A program made the translations under genes and the position numbers. A stretch of 64,000 bases of DNA from Circinella umbellata. Its lineage: Eukaryota > Mucoromycota > Mucoromycetes > Mucorales > Lichtheimiaceae. Shown here one piece after another: positions 46,430 to 58,600 of this stretch (position 1 is the first letter of the stretch; each line of letters begins with the position of its first letter). Below the pieces are notes generated by a model. The model worked only from the letters and a program-made list of their open reading frames with translations. It ran no database searches and was not told the origin of the DNA. Where the stretch lies: NCBI GenBank assembly GCA_025093555.1, contig JAIWNF010000014.1:496001-560000 (forward strand), written 5' to 3'.

Positions 46430-49400
46430 AGCTCACGACTACAAAAGTTGGAAAAAAAAAAGAATCAAAAAAAAATTCAATTAAACATGATCTTGATCTC
46501 GGAGAAGGTACTCCATTAAAAAAAGAAGAGTACTGTATTTGCTCTCCCCCCCTTCATAAAAATAATCCATCCAAAAAAAATAATATTCATCCATCGATCT
46601 ATCTATACATATATACATCCATCCATAGTGTCTCTTCCATTCTTCACTCTTTTCTCCCTTCATTTCATCCAACGCTACCATCACCGTCAGCATTACATAC
46701 CTTGGAAAAAGGAGGGATTAGCAAAAATCAAAGCGGCACTAATTTGAAGGTCTTCCTTGTTTCCCGATTCGGCTGTCGGTCATTTAATAATCCCGCACAT
46801 TTATGCTTCCCATCAAATATACATTATTTCATTTTGGAAAATAACCAATACACACAATAGCCCCACACCCCTAGTAACTTGATCAAGGATAAACTCTTTA
46901 TTTAATTATTTACAGTTTAATATCACTTTATCAGTTTAATGAACTATTTTTTTTGGTATTTAAGTTGATAGTGCTTTCTTGAACTTTGGGAAGTTTTTTT
47001 TAGTCAAGTCAAAATTCATCCAACTCTTTTGCAAATATTGAATAACTACATAGTAGGTAATAAACATGAAGAGAAACCTTTCTATTTTACAAAAATAAAA
47101 ACGATTATTTGTCTAGAGCTGTGTCATTTGATTGTAAATAGAGCCCACTGTCGAATAGCGCGAGTAAAGCATCATTTTTATATTAAAATAGTTACGTAGG
47201 AGAGAGAAAGAAAGTATACCATACAGCAATACCCCGTTTTTTGTATTAACCATTAAAACTTTCGTACCTTCAATGGGATTTTAGTTTAAGTGATTTATTT
47301 TAGTCTTTCGTATATTAGATTTAAAATAGGTGCTGGTTCCATGTTCATTAAAAATTCTATCAATACTGGTATCATATAAACGACATGTGCGGACTATTTT
47401 CTTTTCAGTTAAAAATACCACCATTGTGGTTGATCCACCGTAGTAACCTACGTACAATGGTTTTAGCTATCATTGATATTATACACATTTGTTTAATTAC
47501 GTGCATAATCTTTGGTGAAAGTTCAATAACTATGATAGCAAGACTTTTCATGATTTTATTGAAGAGTCGATTAATTACGAGTGACTAACGTTTTTTGCAT
47601 ATATAATTATAGATTTAAAACATTTATTATATCATCAAAATAAGAAAACTGGCCATTAATAATATTATTGTAGTTTTACGTATCTATTTGCTCTTTAATA
47701 AAATCTCTTACACATTACCCCATCCTCCGAGTCTATTGAGAGCGCGATTTTTGAAATAATAATGAATAAATATGTGTTTTCTCTACGGAGACTTTTCTTT
47801 GTATGTTTCTTTTTTATAATCACTATCAACAGTATTGTGATTATATATCAGCGTAAATAAGATACCGAAAAAAAATTCCTAACATTATAGCTTGTTTTAA
47901 TAAAGCTACAATCACTTTTTGCTCTACGTCGAGCTACTGATGGTATTTCACATGATATCAATAATATAATCTGTTGTCACTTTCACTTTAAAGATAGCTC
48001 TATCACTGGGTGCTTGAAACATATCTAGACAAGTTTATTCTTCTGGTAAAACCAAATTTTGTACTAGATACTACGTACGTAATCACAGGTCTTCAAATAA
48101 GATTTATTAATTTTTTTCCGCTACTGTTTTTTGTTCTCATCACAATACTCTGCTACCATAGCTTCCTTCTCTTTCCATTAGCTTTGACTCATTCCCCACT
48201 CAATTTTTTTTCGGTTAAAACATCAACACCCATTTATCATTTTTATTTTGTAAATATCTATTCCGATTCAGAAAAAACTGTTTGTTTTGACATGCTAGTC
48301 GCGTATAATGAAAATCACTTTCAGTTCTATAGCAATAGAACAAAGTATATGGAAAACAAATACTCATGTGCGTTATTTGATAAATTATTTAAGTAAAAAA
48401 ACGCAGTGTTATTTCTAGCCATAAAATCTTCCAGTGGAGTTCGACAGTATATTAATATAGATAGAAAAAAGTATATCAGATACATAAGAAAAAAAATACA
48501 CGTCATCTTTCGCTTGTAATAAATGCCTCATTTTCTATCACACTGTTCGGATTTTTTTTTCTCAAAACAATGCGCTTCAGATACTTGAATAAACTCAACC
48601 AATAAGCTTTTTTTTTTCTTATTAAGCATGTGTTTATCCGATTTTTCGGTTTTTTTGGTTCATCATTTACAGATACGTAGAGTGATAAACATCACTGCTT
48701 TTTTTTATAATATTAGCAGACGACTAAAATAAAGCCCCCACTTCACTGAGTCAGATTTTTCTTTATTACAAAGTCCTTTTTCGGTTATGAAACCTCCCGG
48801 TAGTAATAATTAGAACTATTGATGCGCATAATAGCTATCAAGATATTCCCACTATAATATTACGTAGTACGTACGTATCGCTGATCTTGAGAGAAAAAAA
48901 AATTCGTATTACATTATTTACTAAGATCATGATAAGAGACATTTCTTAATGCTAGTATAATGTTTAAATTCTTAAAAAAAAGTTATCTATGAACAAGAAT
49001 AATCTTCGAACAAATAAACAAAAATGAAGTATCCACAAATGGTCATAGCTAGTGTTCTAGTATATGACCCAAGAAGGGTGGGGGAATAACGAATTTCTTT
49101 TTTTATTATTATTACCGCACTCAGTGTGGCTGTGCTTTGTGTTTAAATAAATTTACTGGTGCTTCATCCCAGAAGGAGTAATCAAAAAGGGTTGCAAATA
49201 AAATATCTGTAAACTACGTAAGTGATCCTATCAGCAAGATAAACTGATCGAAATAATTTCTTTTTGATGGGGGGGGGGAGAACAGAAGGAAATACTGATA
49301 GAAAAATAGGGGGATGAAGAATGTGTTAACCAAGATACTTCTTTTGAAGTACAACGGTACACAAAGTAGTTATTTTACTCCAGAAAATTTAAAGCACGGG

Positions 49401-49850
49401 GTTCAACTGTAATATTTTGTATTTTAGAAAAAAAAAGTCAAAATGGTTGTTTTGATACATGTATAAAAAAATATTACGTAGAGTACTATTATCGAATATA
49501 TTCTTTGTTAATACTAAAAGCATGGATGATAATGGTTTTGTGGTGTTATTAATCTTGACAAGAAAGTAGTGTAAAAGAAAGAATACAATGAATAAGTAGG
49601 GGGGGTGAAAGAAAGATCACTGTTATTAATGATCTGATTATCCTGAATCTATATTAGTACTTTTTAATTTTAAGTGAATGAGTTAGTGTGAATGTAATAT
49701 TATAATTAGTTGTTATTGTGTTGAAGTGGATCAGATATGCTAACATTTTGAATTACGTTGACCGAAGAACCCCGAAAGGAAAGGTGCTATTATTATAGAA
49801 AAGTGGGGGACCAAAGAAATTTGGGGGTTAATGTTGTCTGTGCTGCCGAG
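46430..49850. other. Long intergenic stretch, no gene seen
   Basis: 3.4 kb. The first ~300 bases hold the pyrimidine/purine-rich 5' flank of the ribosomal protein gene. The remainder is AT-rich with homopolymers. An open stretch at 48010-48396 lacks an ATG start and has low-complexity hydrophobic content. I do not support it as a gene. Confidence 0.5.
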
Positions 49851-49854
49851 TTTT

Positions 49855-49975
49855 ATCAGATATCGATTTCAATTTTAAAAAAAAAATTAGCACGTTTAAT
49901 CAGATTTGAGTGAAATCAATCAGATAAAAAGTCCGTAAACGAATCAGATCAACCGCTTCAAAAACCATATAAAAA
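49855..49975 (+). promoter_or_regulatory. Promoter with four ATCAGAT motifs and TATA box
   Basis: ATCAGAT occurs at 49855, 49899, 49919 and 49943, all in the same orientation, followed by CATATAAAAAGAG (TATA box at 49968-49975), 80 bases before the ATG at 50055. The regular motif reuse suggests a binding-site cluster for one regulator. Confidence 0.5.
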
Positions 49976-50054
49976 GAGTCTGCAGGAACAACAAAAAACG
50001 AATTTTATTTCAACACACAACATACACACCTTTAATTATTCAACACTTTCCATC

Positions 50055-51208
50055 ATGAGCTTCTCCAACCGTTTAAAGATTGCTTGCCACAATGTCATTA
50101 CTCATCCAACTTCTGGAGCAAAATTACCAATCGTCCCTTCTCTTTATCATCGAGCTGCAACAATGGCAACTACTAGAACAGCTATTACACCTTCATCAAA
50201 AACATCCGATCCTTTTTATGCAACAATGATACCATCTCAACCATCATCCGATAATGCATTTTCTCGTAAAGCTGTACAACCTGTCAATTTCACATCCCCT
50301 GAAGGCAAGCGATTATTTCGAGGTGCCATGGACCAAGGTCACGCAGAAAGTTTTTTCAATCTGATGGGAAATTTTTCAACACAATCATCTGCAATGTTTG
50401 GTGGTGTCAGCTCTTGTAAGTTTCTATCTTTCTCTTTTTTATTTTCATATAAAAGAGCTCAATGTTACATGGTTAACTAATATATTACTACTTGTTTTTT
50501 TTTACAGTGGCTATGGCACTTAATGCTTTAGAAATTGATCCTCAACGAATTTGGAAAGGAAATTGGCGCTGGTATTCGAGTAAGTTAAACCACGACAATT
50601 TTTATATCGAGATAAAATTAATAACTTTTTAACTTATTTTTCTTTTCTTTTGTACTTTTTTTATTTTCATAATAATAGATGAATTATTAGAAACTTGTTC
50701 GAGTAAAGAAGAAGTTCGCACTAAAGGCATGTCATTTGATGAATTTACATGTCTCGCACAATCTCATTGCGATCTCCAAGTTCGACGAGCTACAACTGTA
50801 ACATATAAGGATTTCCTTAACGATCTCGAATCCATTACAACCAACAACAACTCATCCACTCAAATCATGATTGCTAGTTATTCTCGTTCTCACCTTGGTC
50901 AAATTGATCAACGTGGTGGTCATTTCAGCCCTATTGGTGGTTTCAATAAAGCTGAAAACATGGTGCTTATTATGGACGTTGCTCGTGGTGAATATCCAAG
51001 TGTTTGGGTGAATGCTCGATCATTATATGACGCCATGATGGAAAGAGAAAAGGATATTTTAGGGAAAAGTCGTGGTTATTTTGTATTACGTGCACCGGGA
51101 TCTACTACTACTACTACAACTTCAAAGTTTCAAACAGGGTCTCAAAAACCTCTGCGTATCAAGTGTGTTGATTGTTCACGAAAATGTTCTAAGCGTCAAT
51201 ATGCATAA
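50055..51208 (+). CDS. Phytochelatin synthase family protein lacking the catalytic Cys
   Basis: Three exons, 50055-50415, 50508-50579 and 50679-51208, join in frame to 320 residues. The phytochelatin synthase (papain-like, gamma-glutamylcysteine dipeptidyl transpeptidase) domain starts at about residue 74. Landmarks are GKRLFRGAMDQGHAESFFNL, STQSSAMFGGVSSLAMALNA, WKGNWRWYS, RGGHFSPIGGFN with the catalytic His at 226, and LIMDVARGEYPSVWV with the catalytic Asp at 244. His-Asp spacing (18) equals that of the plant enzyme. The family's nucleophilic Cys (Q-S-E-P-A-Y-C-G-L-A-S-L) aligns with Gly116, codon GGT at 50400-50402, one base from TGT. The N-terminal ~45 residues could be a mitochondrial leader. 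The tail KCVDCSRKC is Cys-rich. There is no long variable C-terminal domain. It is either a pseudoenzyme or a recently inactivated gene. Confidence 0.9.
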
Positions 51209-52110
51209 ATAATCAACACATCTCATTTCTATTACTCATTACCCTCCCTTAAGCATCTATTCACTTTTCATCTTTTCTATATATACCATCATTACAACTT
51301 TGCACAACATATCTATTTGTAAATAACAATACCAAAACAAAATTTTACACTATCTTTTATTGATATAATCATGAACAATTTCATGTTACCTTTTTCTGCT
51401 GCTTCTTATATATACATACGCATGACACAATATAATATCATCTCTTTTTGTATATCTTAAACTCACTTTACTGTACAACTCAATAAACAATATCCATTAC
51501 ATAATTATTATTAATATAGTTTTATACTCATTACCATTATATACGTATCACATTTACATGGTTTATTTCAATTTAGTCAATACATGGTTCTATATATTTT
51601 CAAGATGTCTACTAGATTCAACAAAGTCCAATTTGTGACAGGAATTATTACCATTGTGTATCGTAAATCAGTCTTTTCTTATTTTGTAGCTGTTTATATT
51701 ATACTTATGTAAAAAAAAAAAATTAAGAGTGTTGACTTATTTTACTTAAAAGCTGATATATAAGTGCTTGGCAATACCAATAGAAATAATGATAACTTTT
51801 CCAAATTATTCAAATAGAAACAAGAGCATATGTTTCTTAAAGCAGGGCTATCTAAATAAAAATATGTATATTTCTAAAAGAAAAAAAAAACATTCACTAA
51901 ATCCATTGGTAATGGTGTGTTTAGATAATTGATGAGACATTTACGTAGGATTGGCTGATACGCATGCTGTTCAAAATGTATGAATTTTACGTGGTTATGT
52001 CATTCTGGCTCTACTATTTCTTCATTTTCTTTATATTTCTTTAGAGTACTGGTCCTTTTTATTATGTTATTATATCATCTGAATTTTCTGAACTACTAGC
52101 CTTCGTTTAG
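51209..52110. other. 3' flank and intergenic, nothing recognised
   Basis: AT-rich 3' flank of the phytochelatin synthase-like gene with no identifiable feature. Confidence 0.5.
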
Positions 52111-52224
52111 AATGAGGTATCATGGAAAAGTCAAATTGTTGCTCCTCATACTTTTGCTGATAGAACACCTTTCTTCGTTGTTGTTGATCAGCTTGCACAG
52201 CAACTTAAGCAACAGAAACAATAA
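52111..52224 (+). pseudogene. Orphan exon-like fragment
   Basis: After a plausible acceptor (CTTCGTTTAG at 52101-52110) an open frame encodes NEVSWKSQIVAPHTFADRTP and FFVVVDQLAQQLKQQ and ends at TAA 52222-52224. Codon content looks coding, but no matching upstream exon was found. It may be a remnant. Confidence 0.3.
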
Positions 52225-52878
52225 TTAATGTCTTTTCTATTTCTACTATAAGAGTATAGTCAAGTAAAGGTAGTTAAAAAAGCGCCTACGTATTATTTTT
52301 TTTTCTTTGCTACTCTCTGCTGGTGGCGACTCCATCGTAGAACAAGTATTATATTATAGTCTCGGTGCGTTCTTTTAAAAAAAAAGCTGTTGAAGGCACT
52401 CGAAATTTAGCCTTACTGCTAGTTCACAAGTAACAGCATTAGTAACATCAATGGGATGTATTTTGTAATCTGTGTTCATTTATCAGTCCTACGTACGTAT
52501 TAAGAAGATTCTCATCAATCCTTATAATATGATAATAATAAACGTCTAATTATTCAAGAAAATACTTTTGTTCTATTTTCACTTTTGTATAGTTAACATT
52601 TTGTTTGATATTCTTTTATCACATAAAAGTGAAAAACCATAACAGTAAGAAAGAAACTAGTAGTATATACTAAACTTTTACGTAGACAATATAATATAGT
52701 AGCTGTGAACATATAGGAAAGCACCATGGGAGACCTTTAGCTTGAATATCAATATGTATTGGTACTAATGGCTAAAAAAAATATAGCATATTAATTGAAC
52801 CATTGAAAATTAAGAATGTGTTATCTGGCTCTAAGCATGTTTTATGTATTAAAACCAAAAAAAGAACATTTCTTTGTT

Positions 52879-53158
52879 ATGAATAGCTCAAATCACATCA
52901 ATGAACTGCCCGAGATGATAGAAAAAGGTTTCGTTAGAGTAACTGATCCGAGGAGAAGAACGAATTGGTTATACACTAGATGAAACGCTAATATTATGTA
53001 AAAAATCCGCAGGCCAAGTAGAGGCTAAAGAAACACGTACATTCATTGATTGGGATTTATATCCCACGAATGAACCAAGATATACAGATGGCCGATATGA
53101 TTTATGTTTATGTCTCTATATTGATCGACGTCGCGTAGCTGTTAAAGTTGATATTTAA
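52879..53158 (+). pseudogene. Frameshifted small gene fragment, unrecognised
   Basis: An ATG at 52879 opens MNSSNHINELPEMIEKGFVR and VTDP. Near 52950 the frame shifts into EERIGYTLDETLILCKKSAG, KETRTFIDWDLYPTNEPRY and DLCLCLYIDRRRVAVKVDI, ending TAA at 53156-53158. The second part is 65+ codons of well-behaved coding sequence without its own start. A single indel near GAGGAGAAGAAC, or a missed intron, would explain it. No family is recognised. Confidence 0.4.
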
Positions 53159-55153
53159 GGTCGGCTTGGCTTAGTCCAACTTTATCCATAATACGACAAC
53201 ATACTGTAATCATCTATACGTAGCTAATTTTTACCATATTACCTACATAATATTTATTTTTTGATTGTGTTTTTTTTATAGAACTGTTCAAAGTAAAATC
53301 TTTTTGAGAATTTTAAATATGATGGACGCACTTTATGAATGAGTTTTTTTTTTCTTTTGTAGTCATGAGCATTTTTATTGTGTGCTATCAATGTAAAATA
53401 AACTAGATCTCCTTGACTAGCTTATTTTTGGTATGAAATAATATTACTATGTAGTGTTAAACTTTCTCACTTTTTAGGTAATAAAGTGATCTGTACATTC
53501 ATGGGGAGGTTAGTAAATTGTTATAAAACGTACAGTTTGTTTAAAATATTGAGTATTATGTACATAAATGTCTGTTGCAGTAACCCATTATTGGGGGGGG
53601 GGAGGTGTTTACATATCTTTCCTGGTACAAATCAATTAACATATGGCACCTCAAAAATATTGCTACGTATTCTACACGTTTCTCGCTATACGTTTCTATA
53701 GAATTAGAAAAAAAAATCAGCTTTTTAAAACCTCTGGCAGTTTCTTTATTCTATATGTTACTAGTTTCTTCATTCTTCATCTTTATGTAAAATATGCATA
53801 GAAATAAGGAGAGTTTATAATGTTTGTAATATCTTTCGTTATATATGCAAGACTCTTTTGCTATATATAAGTTTAATCCCCCTGTTTCTCCTTAAAATAT
53901 ATGACGTATTATATCATACACAAAAAATTCGTTGAATATTAAATAATAGTATAATAACGTCACGTTTATGTACGTAAAAAACAATATTGTTCAATGATAA
54001 CGCATAAATATTAGCAAATACTGCTAATTTTCAAGATGAATATAGAAGGTTTATGATTGGGGGTGAAGGAAAATTTCCAATAAAGGGGATTCCGAGGAAA
54101 GGAAAAGTAAAATTTCTCACCCTTTTTTTTTTAGCCCTTTGAATGTTTCTTATTTTAATAGTCTTTCAATTATTTATTTTGTTGATGTTGTATAAAGGAT
54201 AAATAACAAACAATTATTTAGAAATCAAAAAAAAAAATAGTACTTAAACTCAATAAGGTAACAAAATTGAAAATATTAAAACTGTCTAGTAAAAGTCAAA
54301 AGGTAACAAAGGACAATGAAGATTCGTTGGTGGGAAATGTTCGATTTGATTTAGACCCACGCACAGAATATGAAAGAAAAAAAAGGAAGAGACGCGGGTA
54401 AGTGACTCACAAGTTCTTTCCGCAAGAACCGAAACCATCCGCACCAGTAAACAAATGGGTGGCTTATACCCCTTCGTCGTGTATTTGCTGCGGTTGCGGT
54501 TGTCGGTTTGCGCTTTTCCACCTTGACAATGTTTTCGTAACCTAATCAACCCTTACCAGCAACATCATTTATATAACCCATTGTCCATTATATCTGCCAT
54601 TTAGTTTATTGATTTGTCTTTATTGTTCATCCCCTCTTCTCATATAATACTTTACTCTTTTTTTTATTTCCTAACCCTTACCTCCCAAAAAAAACCGCTT
54701 TACGGCTGTATATAATTTCATTCACACATCTTTTCTGTTTTTTTTTCTCTCTACCTACTTACTACACCATTTAAACACACACACGCACACAATACACTTT
54801 CATACACATTTACTTCTAAAACTTATACTCTCAACTTATAAACATTTTAAAACGACCTTTACACTTTATTATTTTGCCATTTAGACACATTTTATCGAAA
54901 CACATTTCCACATTATCCTCGAACATATCTTTGTAAAACTTTCTCTTTTATTTTATTACTATATCAGCATAAATATTCTCTTTTTATAAAACACACACAT
55001 AAACACATACGCACAATACTCCATATATACAAACACATACAAACACGTACTTTTCCTCTTACATATACACATACAAACACATACAAAAAAAAACCCTTTT
55101 ATTATTTCTCTCCATTTTATATATTTCAACATACCAAATAATTTTTATTAGCT
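53159..55153. other. Intergenic and long 5' leader of the next gene
   Basis: 53.2-54.2 kb is AT-rich with nothing recognised. 54300-54550 is GC-richer and may be the core promoter. 54600-55150 is a pyrimidine- and CA-rich leader with many ACACAC/ACATAC units, typical of a long 5' UTR. Confidence 0.5.
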
Positions 55154-56620
55154 ATGGCACAAGCCTCAGAACTCACAAATCAAGTTTTTACCAACAATCA
55201 ATTGCCAGGTAAACAGACCAAACAAATCAGCACGACTGGTACGCGCTTATCCAACATCTCCACTTCTACTTCTATCAACAAAAAACTCCCAACTCCGTCA
55301 CCTTCATCTTATACATTTGCTCCACGTTGGATGGCCAAAACTAGCCACGAATCCAACTCTCGTCCAACCAGTCCTACTTCTACAATAACCGACGAAAATT
55401 TCCCGAGCTTGTCTACACCAGGTGAAGAAGGCAAGAAGAAACGATCAGTATGGAACGACCCAAGTATCGTCAAGAGAAAGGTCATTTCTCCTGGTGCTGG
55501 TGGTGCTGTTCCATCGTCAGCGGAAGGCAATGGTACAGATGATCCCTTTGCTGGTATGAACAATTTGGTGGATTATCAACAAGAAATTGAACGACTTAAA
55601 GCATTGGTACCCAAGGTTGAAAACAAGAAACGTACCTCTCCAACTGCTAGACCTAAATCAACAGGTTCGGATTTGAAGCAGCAGCAACAACAACAGCGCC
55701 TTTTGTGGAATGATCTTCGTTCTGCTGCTTCTTCTGTTGCTGCAAGTCGATCCGCTGATTCTTCCGTAAAGAGTATTCGTGTATCGTCGGTGTCACCAAC
55801 AGTTCAGCCCATGGTTACAGACATGTTATTGTCATCCGTCTCTTCCTCTTCTGCTTCTTCTTGTGAATTATCATCAAATGCATCAAGTGTTGCTTCGGAT
55901 GACGATATCAAGTCTACTCCATGTTCTTCTCAGTCCGTCACTGACGAATCTCAGTCTTCTGAAGATAAGGAAGAACTTCATAATCATAATCATCATCAAC
56001 AGCATCATCATCATCATATTCAATCTCAACAAATTCATCATCAACATAATCATCATCACATGGAATCGGTTTCGACATCTGTTATTTCAGAAGAAGAAAA
56101 GACCCGGTTCCTTGAATTCATGCGTAGCTGGACTGGTGGTTGGCAAGGCTGGGATAAGAATGATTACCATATCGACGGTATTCGCAAGGAAGGGTCATTA
56201 TGGACTAATCAATCACCATGGGAAGGAAAACATCGATCATGGCACGAATCAAAAGCCCGTCCAGAATCAATAGCTATCTCTATGCCAACCCAATCTCGCT
56301 TCACAAACGAAGCATTCATTCAATCCGAACCATCTACTCCTCGTGGTCACGCCATGTATGAACCATATTTTGCTGAGCGTACCATTGTTACCACCCCCTC
56401 AAAACACGAAGAATTGTTCCAACGTCATAATCATCATCATTATCATCACCCTTATCATAATCCTCACCAACATCAACAACAGCAAAACATGCGCTACGGA
56501 CAACAGCCTCCAACAACAAATCACTATGAACCTCTTGGTGCAATTGGTGAAAGGAATAATGTTCGTGGATTGCCTCGTATGGGTAATGGGGGTGCACCAT
56601 TTGGTGTTTTCGTAATGTAG
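55154..56620 (+). CDS. Ser/His/Gln-rich protein with Trp-rich segment, unknown
   Basis: A single-exon 488-codon ORF. Most is low complexity: Ser/Thr-rich start, poly-Gln (about 175-181), Ser-rich centre, and two His tracts (about 275-305 and 425-445). Ordered-looking islands are SSYTFAPRWMAK (about 52), ITDENFPSLS (about 78), VDYQQEIERLKALVPKV (about 138, short coiled coil) and a Trp-rich segment at about 310-370 (KTRFLEFMRSWTGGWQGWDK, GSLWTNQSPWEGKHRSWHE). The long structured leader and disordered composition suggest a regulatory or RNA-associated protein, but nothing in the sequence proves it. I do not recognise the family. Confidence 0.75.
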   Translation: MAQASELTNQVFTNNQLPGKQTKQISTTGTRLSNISTSTSINKKLPTPSPSSYTFAPRWMAKTSHESNSRPTSPTSTITDENFPSLSTPGEEGKKKRSVWNDPSIVKRKVISPGAGGAVPSSAEGNGTDDPFAGMNNLVDYQQEIERLKALVPKVENKKRTSPTARPKSTGSDLKQQQQQQRLLWNDLRSAASSVAASRSADSSVKSIRVSSVSPTVQPMVTDMLLSSVSSSSASSCELSSNASSVASDDDIKSTPCSSQSVTDESQSSEDKEELHNHNHHQQHHHHHIQSQQIHHQHNHHHMESVSTSVISEEEKTRFLEFMRSWTGGWQGWDKNDYHIDGIRKEGSLWTNQSPWEGKHRSWHESKARPESIAISMPTQSRFTNEAFIQSEPSTPRGHAMYEPYFAERTIVTTPSKHEELFQRHNHHHYHHPYHNPHQHQQQQNMRYGQQPPTTNHYEPLGAIGERNNVRGLPRMGNGGAPFGVFVM

Positions 56621-58600
56621 AAACTTTTAATCTTTCTTTTTCTTTTTCTTATTTTTACTATTATAATTATATATTTTTCTTGTCTTATTCTTCCAACATC
56701 CTCTTTCTCTCTCTCTCTCTTTATATACTTGTGTGTTTTCCCTTCTTTCATTACTCTCTCTCTCTCCCTCTCCCTCCATCTCTCGTTTTCTTTGACTTTT
56801 ATTATTATTATTCTTTATTATTATTATTATTATTCTTAAAGTAGTTCTAGCTTTCCTCTTTTTTTTTTTTGCATATTTTTTTTATGAAATACAATTTCTT
56901 TTTGTTTATTTGCCAATGTCAAATCGCGTGCGCATGTACGACTTTATTGTCGACCACAAAAGCAAACGCTCTTATTGACGTAACACCTGTACATTAACTC
57001 TTTTGTGCGCCCATCAATTTTTGATTTATTTTTTTTGTCATAATTTTTTTCTTTTTATCACATTGTTAAAGAAGCAACCCCGCAACGATCTTGTACTACA
57101 TAAATAGGCCTGGGTGCACCAATCCGATCATAATCACCGACAAGTCAATCAAAAATGATTTGCGACACACAAAAAAAAGACATTGTACAACAAAAATGGT
57201 TCTCTCTATTCTGTCTTCTATTATCACTTTATTTTTCTTAATACATATCCAAATATGATGAGCGTTGTGTGGCTTTATCTTTTTATTTATATAATTGATT
57301 TAAAATAAACTTTTTTTTTTTTTTTATTTTCGACCAAAGCATAATAAGGAAGCAACCTTAAATTTTTTAACTTTCAATTTAAAGAAGGTTATAAAAACAA
57401 GAATTAAATGTTCATACGTACACTATAACTAAAAAAAAATAATGATGATAATTTATCTGGTCTAGAAAATCGGACAGAAACGAGGCGGTGCAAAAGTTCA
57501 ATGTTAAACATAAGGAATATGTTGGAGAGAGAAAAGACCAGTGCACAAGTAATTTATATCAAAGTGGAGTTTTACTCATGGGACCAAAAAAAAAAAAAAA
57601 AAAAAAAAAAAAGTGGAGTAAAAAAAAATCTACTTATATCTATTTTATTGTGCACGGTTTTTTTTTTATCACTTGGATGAAAAGCTTTTTAGCCAAGGTT
57701 TTTTTTCATCATAAGAAAGAAGACGCGTCGGGAGAAGTTGGAATAGCTGCAGTGTAGCTATGACATGTCATAGGCTATGTTTTATAACCCACAGAGGTCC
57801 CCACAGAATGGTAAAAGAATAACAATGGGTAATAGTATTTTAGGCTGTGGCACCAGCTGTTTTTTTTTTTGAGTTGGGGGGGGGGTACGTGATTTTACTT
57901 GTTGAGAAACGAAGAAGAGAAGAAAATAAAGATAAAAGACCTTTTATTATTTTATTGGCACCTCTTTTATGAGCAGAAGATAGATATTATTGTTTTTAAG
58001 ATAAATGCTGAATTAGATATACCATGTGTCATTATTTCTTTGAGGAAAAAAGAAAATAAATGGTGTGGAACACAGACAATATTCTCTCTCTCTGTCTCTA
58101 TCTCTCTCTTTTTTATTTTTGCCCTGCCTCTCTCTCTCTATCTCTCTCTTTCTCTCTTTCTTTCTTTTGTCTGTTTTTATAACTGTCCTGTGTGTCCTTT
58201 CAAGATAGAGGAAAGAACCAAATATGTATATTATGAAGAGAGATTTTTTTTAAACAGTCCCAGAAACAGGTGAATGTAAAGTTATGAGCCTTAACATGTT
58301 TAGTTCCTTTTTCGTTTCTTTTTTTTCTTTCTCTTTTCACCTTTTACTTTTCTTTTATACTTAATTATTATTAATAGCATTATTTCATATATTTTTTTTT
58401 CGTTCTTTCTTTTTCTTCTTCGTATAACAGGAAATATTAATACCCTCCCCTTTCCCTTTATTTCTTTTTTCTTCATTTTATTGCTAAGTAGCTTTTTTTT
58501 TCATTGACTCTTTTGATATTATCAAGCTTTTTTTTAGAAAAAGAAACACCAAAAAAGTAGTAGTAGTAGTAGTAGAGAGTTATTTATTTGTGAATAAGCC
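56621..58600. other. Intergenic with CT microsatellites
   Basis: CT-rich microsatellites occur near 56705-56775 and 58083-58170. A TAG trinucleotide repeat (about 58557-58575) lies in the leader just upstream of the velvet gene ATG. Reading frames at 57488 and 57899 are low complexity and unsupported. Confidence 0.5.

Noticed and set aside
48010..48396. 128-codon open stretch on the plus strand
   Set aside because: It has no ATG start, hydrophobic low-complexity content, no splice support and no recognisable family. It is likely chance in AT-rich DNA.
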